Below, piece after piece: positions 1 to 11,575 of a DNA stretch of 64,000 bases. The notes beneath the pieces were generated by a model. The model saw only the letters and a list, made by a program, of their open reading frames with translations. It did no database searches and was not told the origin of the DNA. The DNA comes from Lantana camara (lineage: Eukaryota; Streptophyta; Magnoliopsida; Lamiales; Verbenaceae). Every line of letters begins with the position of its first letter. The stretch's first letter is position 1. The position numbers and the translations under genes were made by a program. The DNA is taken from NCBI GenBank assembly GCA_037501455.1, contig CM074858.1, forward strand, positions 75,304,501 through 75,368,500. The letters are read 5' to 3'.

Positions 1-319
1 ACGACAATGCATTAATATGATATGAGTGCATAAGAGATAATATTATATCATGGAAATGTTCATGTGCACGATTAATGCCTTTAAGGCATGTAAAAAGCAA
101 TTCGTTCATACAAGGAAACGTTCATATTCATTCAAGTTCATAATCTTCACATTTCATATCAAATCAATCCAAGAATTTCATATAACAATCATAACACGTA
201 CTGTATCATGTTTACAATTAGAGAATAGACAAATAATGACATTCCAATCATAATCGAAAATTAAATAGCGCGAACTAGATAACAATTTAGTTCTATAATT
301 TAAATAAATTAAACAATAC

Positions 320-322
<3 letters not shown>

Positions 323-358
<36 letters not shown>
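323..358. repeat. (TA)n microsatellite
   Basis: An uninterrupted run of alternating T and A inside the LTR of element A, followed by further broken TA/CA tracts to about 500. It accounts for the tyrosine/isoleucine-rich open frames on the minus strand here. Confidence 0.9.
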
Positions 359-362
<4 letters not shown>

Positions 363-618
363 GTATACACATATATGTATATTTGTATATATAACACATT
401 AATGATATATAATATATATACACATACAACATGCATATTTTTATAACAATACAAATTAAATATACTCATGCATGCAAACATATATATATATATATATACA
501 TATTCCACTCATGCAAACAAATATATATAAGTGTACGTATGTAGCCATGCATTCACGCATTAACAACAAGAAACATGCACAAAGTAAAGCCATTAATCAC
601 ACAAAAGTTGCTGGAAGA

Positions 619-765
619 GCTGCACGACCGCGACACGATTCTTTCACAAGAATGGTGCGGCCGCGACACAGATCAGCAAAATCCCTGGACAAGCTGCGCA
701 ACCGCAACACCAATTCAACGTAGCAGCTACGCGGTCGCGACGCTGTTCTGCAGATCAACAAACGC
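619..765 (-). repeat. Decayed GC-rich palindrome cluster in LTR of A
   Basis: Four GC-rich near-palindromic stretches built on GACCGCGAC / GGCCGCGAC / GGTCGCGAC cores lie in otherwise AT-rich LTR sequence. They occupy the same place, downstream of the predicted donor, as the cleaner GGTCGCG arrays of element E, and look like a mutated version of them. Confidence 0.5.
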
Positions 766-1560
766 AGCAACAGCAGGAGCTCGAACAAGGAAGAAAACGG
801 GGCAACAATCTCACACACAAACAACCAAGACTTAAGCAACAAACAAGGTAAGGAAAAGTAGCAAATGACAACAAATTTCAGTACCAAAACGCAGCAGCGG
901 TCCATTACATGAGGAAGGAGATGTACTATATCATTTCATGCAATTTCTTCCAAGTATCATTAATTTCAACTCCTTAAATCATCAACTACCACAAAATACA
1001 TGTCTATAAATGAAATAAGGGAGTTCAGATGATCATTTTCATGCTTTATAACAATCAAAATCATCAAGGAATTCAACATGATCAAGAAATGGCTCAAAAC
1101 CTAAATATTCATTCATATTCTCCAATCTCCATGAATACTCCATCAAATTTAGGGATTCATGTCTTAAAATGACCACAAATGAATGCATATTACAATCCTA
1201 AACTCACCTCTTGAATTGGTTGAAGGTTGGAAGAGATTTGAGATCAAAATCTTCAAGGTTTGTAAAGTGGCGAGAATGGAACTGGAATGCTACAGCTTGG
1301 CTGAGTTTTTCCTCTTTTTATCAGGTATGGTTCGAATGGGAGTGGGTAGGGGCTGATAGAGGGTTTAGTTAGGGTTCTAAAAAGTCCAACCATGGTTAAT
1401 TTGGTTAAGTATGGTGAGAGTTATGATTAAAATGGCAAAATGTGGCAGTTTGGCGGCCGATTCGTTTTTCGATTGAGTTTCGGGGATTCAAATAGGCTTA
1501 GAAAAATACGAGACTTGATTCATTGAACCCGAATCATCGATATGAGTCCAACGAAGTTGA

Positions 1561-1648
1561 TGGAACTCGATTCTGAGTTCCCGAGCTTAAGATATCACAT
1601 ACGGAACCAAGAGTACGCTAATTGCCCGTTAGCCCCCGATTTGGTTCC
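1561..1648 (-). other. Conserved LTR double-hairpin block (A copy)
   Basis: In LTR sense this holds two inverted repeats: GGAACCAA...TTGGTTCC around a loop of about 30 nt, then GGAACTCAGAATCGAGTTCC. The same block occurs at 8947-9036, 33334-33422, 40026-40113, 47282-47370 and 61326-61414 in LTRs that are otherwise strongly diverged. Its function is unknown; a promoter or RNA structural role is possible. Confidence 0.65.
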
Positions 1649-3691
1649 ACAACTCAAAATAAATTCGTTAGCACGCGAAACGAGATCAAAAAACATAAAA
1701 CGAGCATATGGTCATGTTCATAACACATAAATCTACAACATACTAAAATTTCACAAAATTTCGATATCAAATCATATAAGAACGAAGCGCGATTATAACA
1801 CTCATGAGCAATGCATTTACAAATTCATAGAAGTCCATATTAAATAACAAAAATTAAATTTCATTTTTAAAATAAATAAACAAAGTCAACGAATTTCAAT
1901 ATGAATTTAATATTAATAAAATTAAAGATGTAATTATTTAACATTTAATTACTAAATTAAATATACAAAACACTAATAACAATTAATTCGCGCAATTTGG
2001 TAAACAGATACGTCATACCAGTACGACTGAAAAGTCGGGGCGTTACAACATACGTAGCAGGTAGGAAAAAATAAAATACATCAATTATCATTCATAAGAA
2101 GACATTAATACAACTAACAATCAAAGCACGTTGCATCATCAAATTGTTAGAATTAAAGTAGCATGTATGCATATGTCATGAATGTTTTAGTGTACCGTGC
2201 ACCGAAGAATGAAATTGGGAATAATGATCTCATGACTCATGTGAATGCACTACTCCGTGGTTGAGTTGTATCTCGACCTTTTCCTAATACCCTCAACATA
2301 TGTCCAGTTTTTAATAGATCCCATTTCCCGAATAACCCAATTCTTGCTTACACTTCACATTTCTTCACTTCGTTCTCTCATGTTCTTGAGTGTTGGCCTG
2401 GCCTTTACTCAGTTAACTCGTAGTGAATTATATTTGATGATCTCATATGCTCTAGTTAACCTTCCAGTATTCGAGCTATGATTTCCAACCTTATAGATGT
2501 CCTTGGCTCATCATCGAAAAATGACTGACGGGCGGGAAATTTCATCTTCCTAATGTTATGTCCCACCTTCAATGCTCGGTTGAATTGACTCTCACTTTCA
2601 CCATCACGGAATATGATAATCTGGTCGGATTTTCCTTTACCCGATATTCTCTTGACCCTTTCCCATGGCTACTTCCTAACTCCGTCATCTTCGACATCAT
2701 TTCTAAATATCCTTTTTGAGATTATCCCTTTTCCACTTGAAGTACCCAATTGCTTCCACTTGCCCTTGTAGTTTTACCTCACGGTCTTAGAATTTATTGA
2801 ATGTTAAAGTCCTCCAACTTATTCGTTGTAGCGTTTGTAGGGTCCCGTGACTTGTTAAACCTTGTATTTCTGTTGTCCCTAGTAAGAGTACTCCCTTAGA
2901 ACGACCGAGAGTTTAAATTTATTCCTTTGTTGTGCTCTCCCCCTTAAGAATTTCCTTATTTGTTTGTTGAACTTGTCCCGCCGTTTCCTTGACTAAAATT
3001 CTCAACTTCTTCAAGATTTATCTTCCTTAAATTGATTAGTTCTAATTATGTAGCATGTGCGGTACTCTTACTCATACTTACTTGAAGTGATTGGTTAGGG
3101 TAGTAGCCATACGTCTCTCATTTCCAATTCCCTACTTGATCCCCACACACTTTGAAATTCCCATTGTTATCTGTTCTACTCTATATCCCGCGATTTATTT
3201 CTTGGCCCAAATCTCGACTTGGTTAATATGGCATGCGGGGCATGAGGTGAGGAATACTTCCTATCAAGTAACCACAAAAATATGCATGTTGGGTAAGAAT
3301 GTTCGATGCATGTCGCACGTTTTTTACAATCAAAGTATGCATCACATTTGGGCAATTAAATCAATCTAACACACATATAAGAGAATTAAATGATTTAACA
3401 CAATGAATGGTGCACGTGCCATGAATGCGAGTACCTTTCACCATGAAAATAAGCTTTAGCTCGACGATTTGATCCTTTGCTCTCTAATCCGTTGTTCACC
3501 TCTTGCTTACCCACTGTTTTCTACATCTTCAAGGTTTCCTTGCATTAACTTGTGTATAGATATGGTGATTCTGAAACTCAAATTTCTCTTACCCCCAGGC
3601 TATTGCTATCTTGACTTCTTTCTGAATCGACCCCCAGGTATTGTCCGACCTTCACCATAGTTATCAGCTTGGTAAAAGTTTCCTCGATTTA

Positions 3692-3904
3692 TCAGGAGAG
3701 TTCAAATTGGTTAAATGACTCGTTCTCCAATTGTTTACAATTGAGCACATAACTTTCCTCCAAAAGCTCTTTGCCTTTCTTTACCGTTTCCATTTGTTGC
3801 CCTATCTCTCCCAATTCTACCTCACAACTCAACAATTCAGCTTGGATCCGGAAAATAACTCCAATCAGACTGAAGGTAGATCCTTTAGCATTGTTATCTT
3901 TCAT
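3692..3904 (-). pseudogene. Remnant peptide, heptad-like, in interior of A
   Basis: A 70-codon open frame on the minus strand whose middle (about residues 16-50) is rich in E, L, K and Q with coiled-coil-like spacing. The corresponding stretch of element E (about 42865-42940, minus) is recognisably similar at DNA level but carries frame breaks. I do not recognise the product. It may be a relic of a coding region lost from this family, or chance conservation of non-coding sequence. Confidence 0.25.
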
Positions 3905-4642
3905 AAACTTGAAATTACCACGTTAATTGGTTCTCTTTGATTCCTTCCCGATTCAATGACCATCTTATTCAAAACCGGAAGCATCCTAATCCAATTTCTT
4001 CCATTTCGATTCGAATGCTGAACTTGAAGGTCAATTGGTTATCTTGACTTCTCATGGCTTCCCTTAACTATCCCATCGTTCAGTTCTACTATTTGTTATC
4101 TACAAGAATTCAAAATGTATCAACCTCTAAATTCTTTTCAACCGACATGGACCTTGTCCTAAAACCCGAAGTATCCCGACCTATTTCTTTCTTCCCAATC
4201 TCTTTTATTTCGAAATTATAAGGTCTTCTTGCCCGATCTTGATTTTTCGATCTTTAACTCCAATTCAAACCACTTCATTTAGCTCTCAAAATCCTCTTCA
4301 ATTCACCCATATCCAAAACAATAGCTCTTGGCAAGGTGTTTTGATTGCGAAAATTGGCCGTGGTTTGATGTTGTAATAATATCCTACAATTAACAACTCA
4401 ATTTGGATATAAATGCATACGGGTTAGTGAATGCATATGTCACATAATGACCACCAAAATCACGTATATGATGCAAAATGCGACCCTCAATTCAAGAAAA
4501 TTTAATTTAATCAAATTTAACAATACAATTTCTATATCAAATGCTGATGATCAATGCGGTGCTCAAGTTGACATGTTATTCCTAAGCCGTTCGACCTATT
4601 CTTGACATGACACTACGCTAAAACCCCGGTTTTGCAACCTGG

Positions 4643-4655
4643 GCCTCTGATACCA
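4643..4655 (-). promoter_or_regulatory. Primer-binding site of element A
   Basis: On the minus strand this reads TGGTATCAGAGGC, matching the plant initiator tRNA-Met site TGGTATCAGAGC with one extra base. It lies 8 bp from the LTR end at 4664, which fixes the orientation of A. Confidence 0.8.
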
Positions 4656-4663
4656 CTTCAGAA

Positions 4664-5481
4664 TGTAGCACCCTCAACGATAGGCACCACATCCCCACAC
4701 TACAAGTCTAGTCCACACATGAAATGGATATTTCAAGCGTGAACCGGACTCATAGCGAACGGGTGACCAAATAAACCAATCCTGGCTAGGCGAAATCTAA
4801 CCCTGTACCAATTAATCACAAATTCCAAAATACGGTGCGGAAGCAATAATATCATGCATAATTTCCAAAGATAGCTACAAGTCCAACAATTCATAAACAT
4901 AAATTAATTCCAACATGCAACCTGACAACAGGTTTAACTAGGCATGCAATTTGTCCCAAGTCAAAATCAATAATCAAAATTGGCACACAGGCCCAAATAC
5001 ATAACGTGATACAAATAATCATAATGACGCCAAATGTGACTCGAGTGTACAAGTGTGACTCGAAAGAAGAAAGCTAAAACTTAACTCCCGCCTAGCAAAA
5101 CCTGCAAGAAACTGGAAGAGTGGAAACAGGGGTCAGTCTCTAGAAGACTGAGTGAGCAGGAGTTACACATATATATAAAAACATGCGCATACATATCATA
5201 AATCCTGAGCAATGTTTTATTTAAAGTTAGTTCACACAAAGGGAAAGAAAATAACTAAGTAATGCTCGGACTTTACGACTAATTCATATTAAATTCGTTA
5301 AGTTCATAATGCAAAATAATCATAATAGCTCCACGAGTGAGAATGCATAATTCTCCAACCAAACTCTGACCGCGTACAATAGACATGACTTAATATGTTT
5401 GAATACGCGATCATGCAATACATAATAACACATGCGAGCTATGACATGAGACATAATCGTTTGGGCAATCCGTGTCCCGGC
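4664..5481 (-). mobile_element. 5' LTR of element A (distal part, interrupted by L)
   Basis: Its left end is TGTAGCACCCTC, the minus-strand LTR terminus next to the PBS. It contains the predicted third-segment acceptor (minus sense TTTCTTGCAG|G, AG at 5102-5103) before GCTAGGCGGG, and a CAGTCT...AGACTG hairpin near 5135-5152. It stops at 5481, where the terminus of L's LTR (TGTCATGCCCC) begins. The remainder of this LTR is not recognisable in the window. Confidence 0.75.
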
Positions 5482-7449
5482 TGTCATGCCCCAGAATCAG
5501 GATGTGACCGGCCGTGCCGTCGGTTGCATCCCGACAACACGAGGCCCTCTTAAACCATGAACTTAGAAAAATAATTAATCTAAAGATCTAAGTAGAGTGC
5601 AAAATCCTTTAATAAGATCTAATTAATTCATGGTACAGAGCATCTAAATTCGAAACACAACTTCTCAAATATATATGAGAAGTCATTAGCATCTATAATT
5701 CCCATAAGAAAAATAAACAGATCCTAATCGAACTAGCTAATGAAATTAAAAATGACAAAAGTCCTCGACAATATGAAATTAGATAAAATACATAGATCCT
5801 GAATCCATCTTCCTGACCTCGAAACTGCTTAAATATATGAAAAACAATAGCAAGGGGTGAGCTGCATACTCAATAAGTAATTCCAAACTTTCTCTACCCG
5901 ATCAAACATATTTGAAAAAATTTAGCATTTTATACGAATAATATCATATGGATTTTCATATCAATAAACCATAACAATTTCCAAACAATGAGTCAATGAT
6001 CAATTTACTTTAGCTCAAAGAACAATACTAAGACCATCATTCTATCCCTAGGCAGGGTTGTCGGCTATATGGATATCCATGGACAATAACCAAACAATAA
6101 TCCAGCTGTACTCCCACTGGGCAGCAAAACAATAATAGAACTAGTTCCGGGCGCCACCAAAAAACCCAATGGTCTAAAACAATGATCCGATCAATCTATG
6201 AGCTCAATCCCAACAATTTTCATGAAAAGTACAATTTTCATGCATAATGAAAAATAATAACTTTATTTATATGCTTGATCTTAATTTTCATAAAACATAT
6301 CATTTTCCATAAAAACATCTCAATTGAAACAATACCATTAATTTAATAAAAATATATATTAAAGTAGAGATCATCAAGAATTACTTACCTCGAGGTACTT
6401 GAAATCCTAGAAAACCTTGATAGCTAATTGGCGAAAGCTCTAAGTCGATGGAGATGAATCAAATAATGAAACTTGATAATTAGCTTAAATACCAATAATC
6501 AAAATTTAAATTCGATAGCTACTGTGGTTCCGTTCTAATACTAATACTAATTACCCCAAGTGATCCGACAGAATAATGATCCCACCAATTCGGCCAAAAT
6601 ACAATACAAGTGACACTAAACCAAATATAATATACTATCTTAGCACTTTGTTTAAATCACTTGGGTTGTCTACTGAAAACCATTATTAATGCTTTTAATA
6701 ATCTATAATTGTCCTAAGTGGATCTTGTATAGAGTACTAGTTTTGTCAAGTGATGAGAAAAACTTATAGGACACTTTGGATATTAAAAAGCAAAAGAGTA
6801 TTCCATAATAAATATACGATGATTCTTTGGAATTTCTAATCCATCATCATCCTTACCTATTCTTACACACGATATCCCTGTAATCCGTAGTTAAACAACC
6901 AACAAATATTAAATTTCCATTAGACCTAAGCAATTTGAACTATAGGGTGCGGCTATATGGTTGTTCAAGGATACTTAAACTAATGACTATGCCATCTGAT
7001 TTTACTAAACGGAATATAAATATAAGTTCACCAATTTCTGTAAGAGTATGCATATGGAATATACCTAATAGTCTGCACACAAGTCCTGATGGTGAACGTC
7101 GATGCGGAACGCCGCACGTTGCTAAGGTGAGTTAGTTTCTCTACTTATTTCTTCTTCTCGCTTTCACTATCTTCTGTATTGAGCGCCCTTTTTCTTTTTC
7201 TCTAACTCTCTCTGTACGCGATAAACTATTGAGGCTGAGTCTAATATATCTCTCGGTTTTAGGTTTTTCTATATCGTGGGAGTTCCACTTCCATGGGTTA
7301 GGGTGAGTCTTTTCTGCATCGTGGGAATCCCACCTCTATAGTTTCTCTAAACCGTTATTCTATCATTATCCTATAATATTATTACAATAAAATATATACT
7401 TAACTAAATAAATAAAAGAGAATAATAAGAAAAAAAACTGGGTTTCACA
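5482..7449 (-). mobile_element. 3' LTR of element L
   Basis: Minus-strand LTR beginning TGTGAAACCCAG at 7449 and ending GGGGCATGACA at 5482, about 1,970 bp with TG...CA ends. A purine tract lies directly upstream (7450-7475, minus), so this is a 3' LTR. The sequence is unrelated to the TGTAACGCCCC LTR families that dominate the window. The left flank CCGGC is the candidate TSD; its partner was not found because the 5' LTR is missing. Confidence 0.75.
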
Positions 7450-7475
7450 TTCTCCCCTTCTTATAAAAAGTTTTG
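7450..7475 (-). promoter_or_regulatory. Polypurine tract of element L
   Basis: On the minus strand, AAGAAGGGGAGAA abuts the TGTGAAACC LTR start. This is the classic plus-strand primer position for a Ty3/gypsy element. Confidence 0.75.
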
Positions 7476-7621
7476 TCCTCAAAACTTAAAGGTTGAATAT
7501 ATACCTTTTTCTATGAAGGCATTTTCTTTAGAGTCATTCTGAGCTAAGGTAAACACTCTGGCGTTACTCTTTCGTTACGTTTCAGGTTGTTTTCTAGCTT
7601 GAGTATTCTCAATATTCTTAT

Positions 7622-8469
7622 TTGGACAGTCCTTCACCTGGTGACCAGTTTGACCACATTCGAAACACGCTCCAGTCCTCCAACGACACTAACCAGGATG
7701 TCTTCGTCCACAATTCTCACACTTACCATAATGAAAATTATCTTTCTCCTTTGACCTTTTCTCGTTCTTGTTATCTCTCAATTATTGTGGCTCTTCTAAT
7801 CGAGTCCTCTTCAACTTATTCTCTTCATCTCTTCGCTTGATGTCAGCCTCCGCCCTTGTAGCAGCCCCTAACAGTTCATCAAAACTCCTAGCCTAAAAAA
7901 CAGCAAGTGCAGACTCGATCCGACTTTTCAAACCCTTGGTGAACTTATGAATTTTCAATAGTGGATCGGCCATAATTGTCGGTGAGTACTTCCCTAAGTA
8001 GTGAAACTTAGCTGAATACTCCACCACAGTCATGTCAGGCAATTGTACCAAACTATCAAATTCAGCCATCTTTTGGAGTCGAATCGCCCTTGGAAAGAAA
8101 TGCTTCAAATGGGCCTCCCTAAAACGTTCCCACGTGATTGGTCCTTCTTTCATCATCAAAGGAGACATGCTTTCCCACCATCTAGCTGCTTCTCCCACCA
8201 AAAATAGCACTACCACCCTAGGCCTAATGTCTAAGGGAACCTCCATCAACTCGAAGTTATCCTCTATCTCCTTTAGCCATTTTGATGCTGCCTCTGGAGC
8301 ATGTGAACCATCGAAAGTTGGCACATGACTCTCCTCAAAGCTTCATAGTGGAACTTGGTTCCATTGTTGGCAGGTGGGGGATTCATTGGTTCGGCCGGTT
8401 GCTGGTTCACCTGCATAGCTTCGGCCACAGCAGTAGCTATTGCAACTAAGTCTTCTTGTCGAATTCCAG
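7622..8469 (-). pseudogene. gag: gag pseudogene of element L, split by solo LTR J
   Basis: Minus-strand Gag of a plant Ty3/gypsy element. The capsid domain (Retrotrans_gag type) is open from 8324 to 7893, with the signature ...AARWWES... and ...WERFREAHLKHFFP. Upstream, the N-terminus runs through 8469 and resumes across solo LTR J at 12457, with an ATG at 12471-12469. The nucleocapsid knuckle CFECGQTGHQVKDC lies near 7625-7675; before it comes a CENCGRRHPG motif followed by an in-frame TAG. After a short QARVF-like stretch the sequence runs straight to the polypurine tract, so protease and all of pol are absent. Nonsense changes and the LTR insertion make it non-functional. Confidence 0.75.
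8465..8469. repeat. TSD TCCAG (left copy) of solo LTR J
   Basis: TCCAG directly precedes TGTAACGCCCC and is repeated directly after the LTR's ...TACTACA end at 12457-12461. Confidence 0.9.
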
Positions 8470-8946
8470 TGTAACGCCCCAATTTTTCAGTAATAATAAT
8501 GTGACGTAATTGTTTATAAATTGCGCAATTTAATTATTTAATTATATGATTAATTGTTTATAAAATGTTTATATTTGATTTAAACTATAAACTATTGCTA
8601 TTTTAATTTATTTCATTTTATTTCACTTTGATATTTAGTGTTTAAATTCTTAATTAAGGTTTCGTGTTACCTTAACTATTTCGGTAATTTCGTTAATTAA
8701 TTTTAACATGTTATTAGTTGGTTTTAATTTAATTAATGTGGAATTTAGGTTTAGTAAATTATTTATAACAATATGAATTCGTTCATGCGCATGAGTGTTC
8801 TATTTGTGCTTCGTTCATATGTGTAATGATATCGGATTGGTATGAAAATTCAGTATGTCGTAAATATATGTGTTATGAACATGCCTATATGCTCGGTTTA
8901 TGTTTTCGGATTTATTTGACGTGTTTATGAATTTATTTTGATTTTT

Positions 8947-9036
8947 GGAACCAAGTCGGGGGCTAACGAGCAATTAGTGCACCCTTGGTTCCGTGCGTGA
9001 TATCTTGAGCTCGGGAATTCGGATTCGAATTCCGAC
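8947..9036 (+). other. Conserved LTR double-hairpin block (J copy)
   Basis: GGAACCAA (8947) pairs with TTGGTTCC (8985-8992), followed by GGAATTCGGATTCGAATTCC. Against the C copy, the second stem differs by a T-A to C-G pair swap that preserves pairing. Confidence 0.7.
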
Positions 9037-10291
9037 ACCTCCGTTGCCTTCGTATCGACGATTCGGAGACAATGGAACAAGCCTCATACCTTTTTGAAAT
9101 CATTAAGACCTCCGAAATCCAACCGTAACGGACAACTCGTGCAAGAAGAGCTCCTTTGGTTGACTAGTCTTCATGGTGGGACCCCATAACACTCCTTAAC
9201 CTAACCAAACCTTAACCTTGACTCTTGTACCTTGAGTTAACCCTTTCTCTTCCCCTTAAGCTGCAAAAACCGAACCCAAACCCTCACTCTCCAGCTGCAA
9301 CTGAAACGAGAAAGAGAAGAGAGAGGAGAAGGAAGAAGAAAACCTTGGCCTTTGTGATTTTGGAGCTCAAATCACCATCTTCCTTCACCAAAACTTCAAG
9401 GTATGAATATTTATGTCTTCTCTACTCAATTATGCTTGATTTCATCTATTTAAAACATGATTTGGATCAGATTTGATTAGGGTTTGAATTATGAGATTGG
9501 TATGATCTTTTAGGGATTTTTGTTCTAGTGACCTATTTGCTTGTGTGGCTGATTTTCTTGCTTGTACATGAGTATATGAACTTGTTTCTTGACCTATTTC
9601 TTTCCCAACTGATAGTATATGATGTTAGGGGGATTTCATCTCTTGCTCCTTTTATAAAATTATGAGTTATGGAGCTTCAAACTTGATGATCTAATTGATT
9701 CCCCTGTTTTGTGACTGTTGTGTGAAATTTGGTGTTGTTGCATGATCATATGGCCTCCATTTCGTGTGAAAATGCATGGAGTTGATGTACACTCATTGTT
9801 CTATATGTTAGCATTCATGCTTTAAGTATTTGGTTCCATTTGAAGCCTCAAAACCGCAAGACATGGCCTGTTCTTATGCATGATTTTTGACAGAATTGTT
9901 GCTGTTACATTTTGTAACTTGTGGATCATTCTAATGTGCTTTAAATGGTACCATTTTGCATATATATGATGTATATAAGTTGTTTAGTATGTTAGCATGC
10001 ATTCCCCTAAGTTTCAGATCCAAATTCAAGCCCTAAGTACTTGATCAAGGCATGATAGAATTGTTAGGGCTCATATGTCCGATTGTAGCGACCCAGTTTT
10101 GTTTCACGGTTTCGATGATCTTAACGTGTGATTTAGCTTTTTCACTCTAAATGAAAAATGTTCATAACATGCCAAATATGTTGTATATTAAGTTTCAGAG
10201 CATTTGGAGTTCATTTGGTATGCCTTTGGATTGAATTTGTGTGAGTCCAGTTTTGCCGGCAGAATTTTTACATGTGATTTGGTTCTGTACC

Positions 10292-10418
10292 GTGACACCC
10301 CCGTGTCTCATTTACTCATAAGAGTGAGACACGGGCGTGTCACACCTTCTGGGCAGCTCTGTACTGAGCCACGCCCGTGGCTCAGTTGGGCAAGGGTTGG
10401 TGACACCCCCGTGTCACC
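10292..10418 (+). repeat. GC-rich palindrome cluster in LTR J
   Basis: Contains a long inverted repeat (arms about 10292-10310 and 10324-10342, GTGACAC type), a near-perfect palindrome at 10363-10386 with GAGCCACG arms, and GGTGACACCCCCGTGTCACC at 10399-10418. It lies in the predicted first LTR intron. Confidence 0.85.
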
Positions 10419-10944
10419 TCCCATGCGCAGTCTTCGTTACTTCCTCTTCGGTTTTTGATTTGTTTCACCTCCTTAATGACTTTATCTCCTTTTGTGTTAA
10501 ACTATGAACTTGTTTTGCTATGTGTTAGGAGTATTGTGGTTCAATTTCGTGGCATTTGGATGAGTTATAGGTATGCTTTTGCTTAATGCCGTTTATGTGT
10601 GTTTATACGTCGTTTATGAATTGCATAACTTATTTTCTATATCATATGATTTCTTCTTGTCGTCAAACCTTGGATATATGCTATGTTATGTAATTTGAAG
10701 TATGTAATAGCATGTTGGGAAAGTTTGAACATGTTCTATGCTTCTATTTGAATTCTTGAATAAATTGAATGGAGATATGAATTGAATGATCTATGATTGA
10801 ACAAGTGAATGAATTGGTTATATGATTTTCATGACTTAATATGATCTTTATGTCTTCATATCATGTGTGAGCATTGCCGTGCGTCATATATGGTTCATTT
10901 AGGGTCTTGAGTCTCACGAGCACGTCTTGTGGTCTTTTGTACAG

Positions 10945-11015
10945 TTTGTCTCCAGGGCGGAGAGCTTTCGATCGTCAGGCACTTGGTGCTCGATCCTTGT
11001 TTCTTCACGGTTAAG
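10945..11015 (+). other. Predicted LTR leader exon 2 (J)
   Basis: 71 nt between a TCTTTTGTACAG acceptor and a TTAAG|GTGAGG donor. It includes CTCCAGGGCGGAG, a short hairpin also found in the middle segments of E and F. This is a prediction from conserved splice-site-like borders only. Confidence 0.5.
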
Positions 11016-11358
11016 GTGAGGGTGGTTTATGTTTTAGCTATGTACAAACCCTATAACCCTTATGTGCAAAGCTTTGGCCAAAAACCTTATGATTATATAT
11101 ATATATGATTTCCAAGCGAAGCTATCGAGTAAATTCTTCTGAATTATACGTATGAGCATACATAAGCTTAAAAATGGTTTTGTAATGAGGCTATGCTCCA
11201 AACCGTGTGTCTTCATGCTAGCTATGGATTAGGATGACACGGAGAGGTACGTATATAGCATATGCCGAGTTACGCGGTAAGGTATGATTTCTTATAGTAT
11301 GTATCATATGTATGTATTGATATGTTTTGGCCAGACACATTTATTACTTATTACAGAA

Positions 11359-11575
11359 CGGGCCCCGGGACTTGGTATATGTGGCTAACCGAGGAAGCAA
11401 GGGCTGACGGGGATCTCATATACTAGTCCCAATTTATTACAGCGGTACCGGACCTCGTCAGGAGATTGGCGGGGAAAGGGAGCTGAGTGCCATCTGGGGA
11501 GTCATGTAACCCCTTTTGGTCAAAGATCGGGTGGTCGGGCCTTGCAAACCCACCACCAACCCGGAGGAAGAAGGT
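11359..11575 (+). other. Conserved intron-2 block (J)
   Basis: From GGGCCCCGGGACTTGG through GGGCTGACGGG to CACCAACCCGGAGG. The order and wording closely match 49520-49732 in C, and more loosely 51344-51545 in D and 37845-38053 (minus) in E. It has no open frame. It may be a structured RNA or a regulatory DNA block. Confidence 0.6.

Larger units (their letters stand above)
1..2047 (-). mobile_element. 3' LTR of element A (partial, runs off window start)
   Basis: Reading on the minus strand, the LTR starts at 2047 with TGTAACGCCCCGAC and runs leftward past the window edge. It aligns with the LTR of element E (37095-40613) over the conserved hairpin block near 1561-1648 and over the predicted splice donor at 1206-1207 (minus sense ...TTCAAGAG|GTGAGTT). 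To its right lie the interior (2048-4663), the PBS and the start of the 5' LTR, which makes this the 3' copy. It has no coding capacity; the short frames near 180-520 come from AT-rich simple repeats. Confidence 0.8.
2048..4663 (-). mobile_element. Interior of non-autonomous element A (LARD-like, non-coding)
   Basis: These 2.6 kb lie between the minus-strand PBS (about 4643-4655) and the 3' LTR. They contain no recognisable gag or pol. Stretches align with the interior of element E: for example about 3765-3850 matches about 42865-42940, and a motif GCACGTGCCATGAATG near 3412 recurs near 42488. So A and E are two insertions of one non-coding family. No clear polypurine tract is visible next to 2047, and the hairpin array seen in E is missing, so the 3' end of this interior is probably deleted. 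Confidence 0.65.

Noticed and set aside
178..508. Tyr/Ile-rich minus-strand frames
   Set aside because: They are translations of (TA)n and TATACACA simple repeats; the same kind appear at 35830-36140 and 48530-48890.
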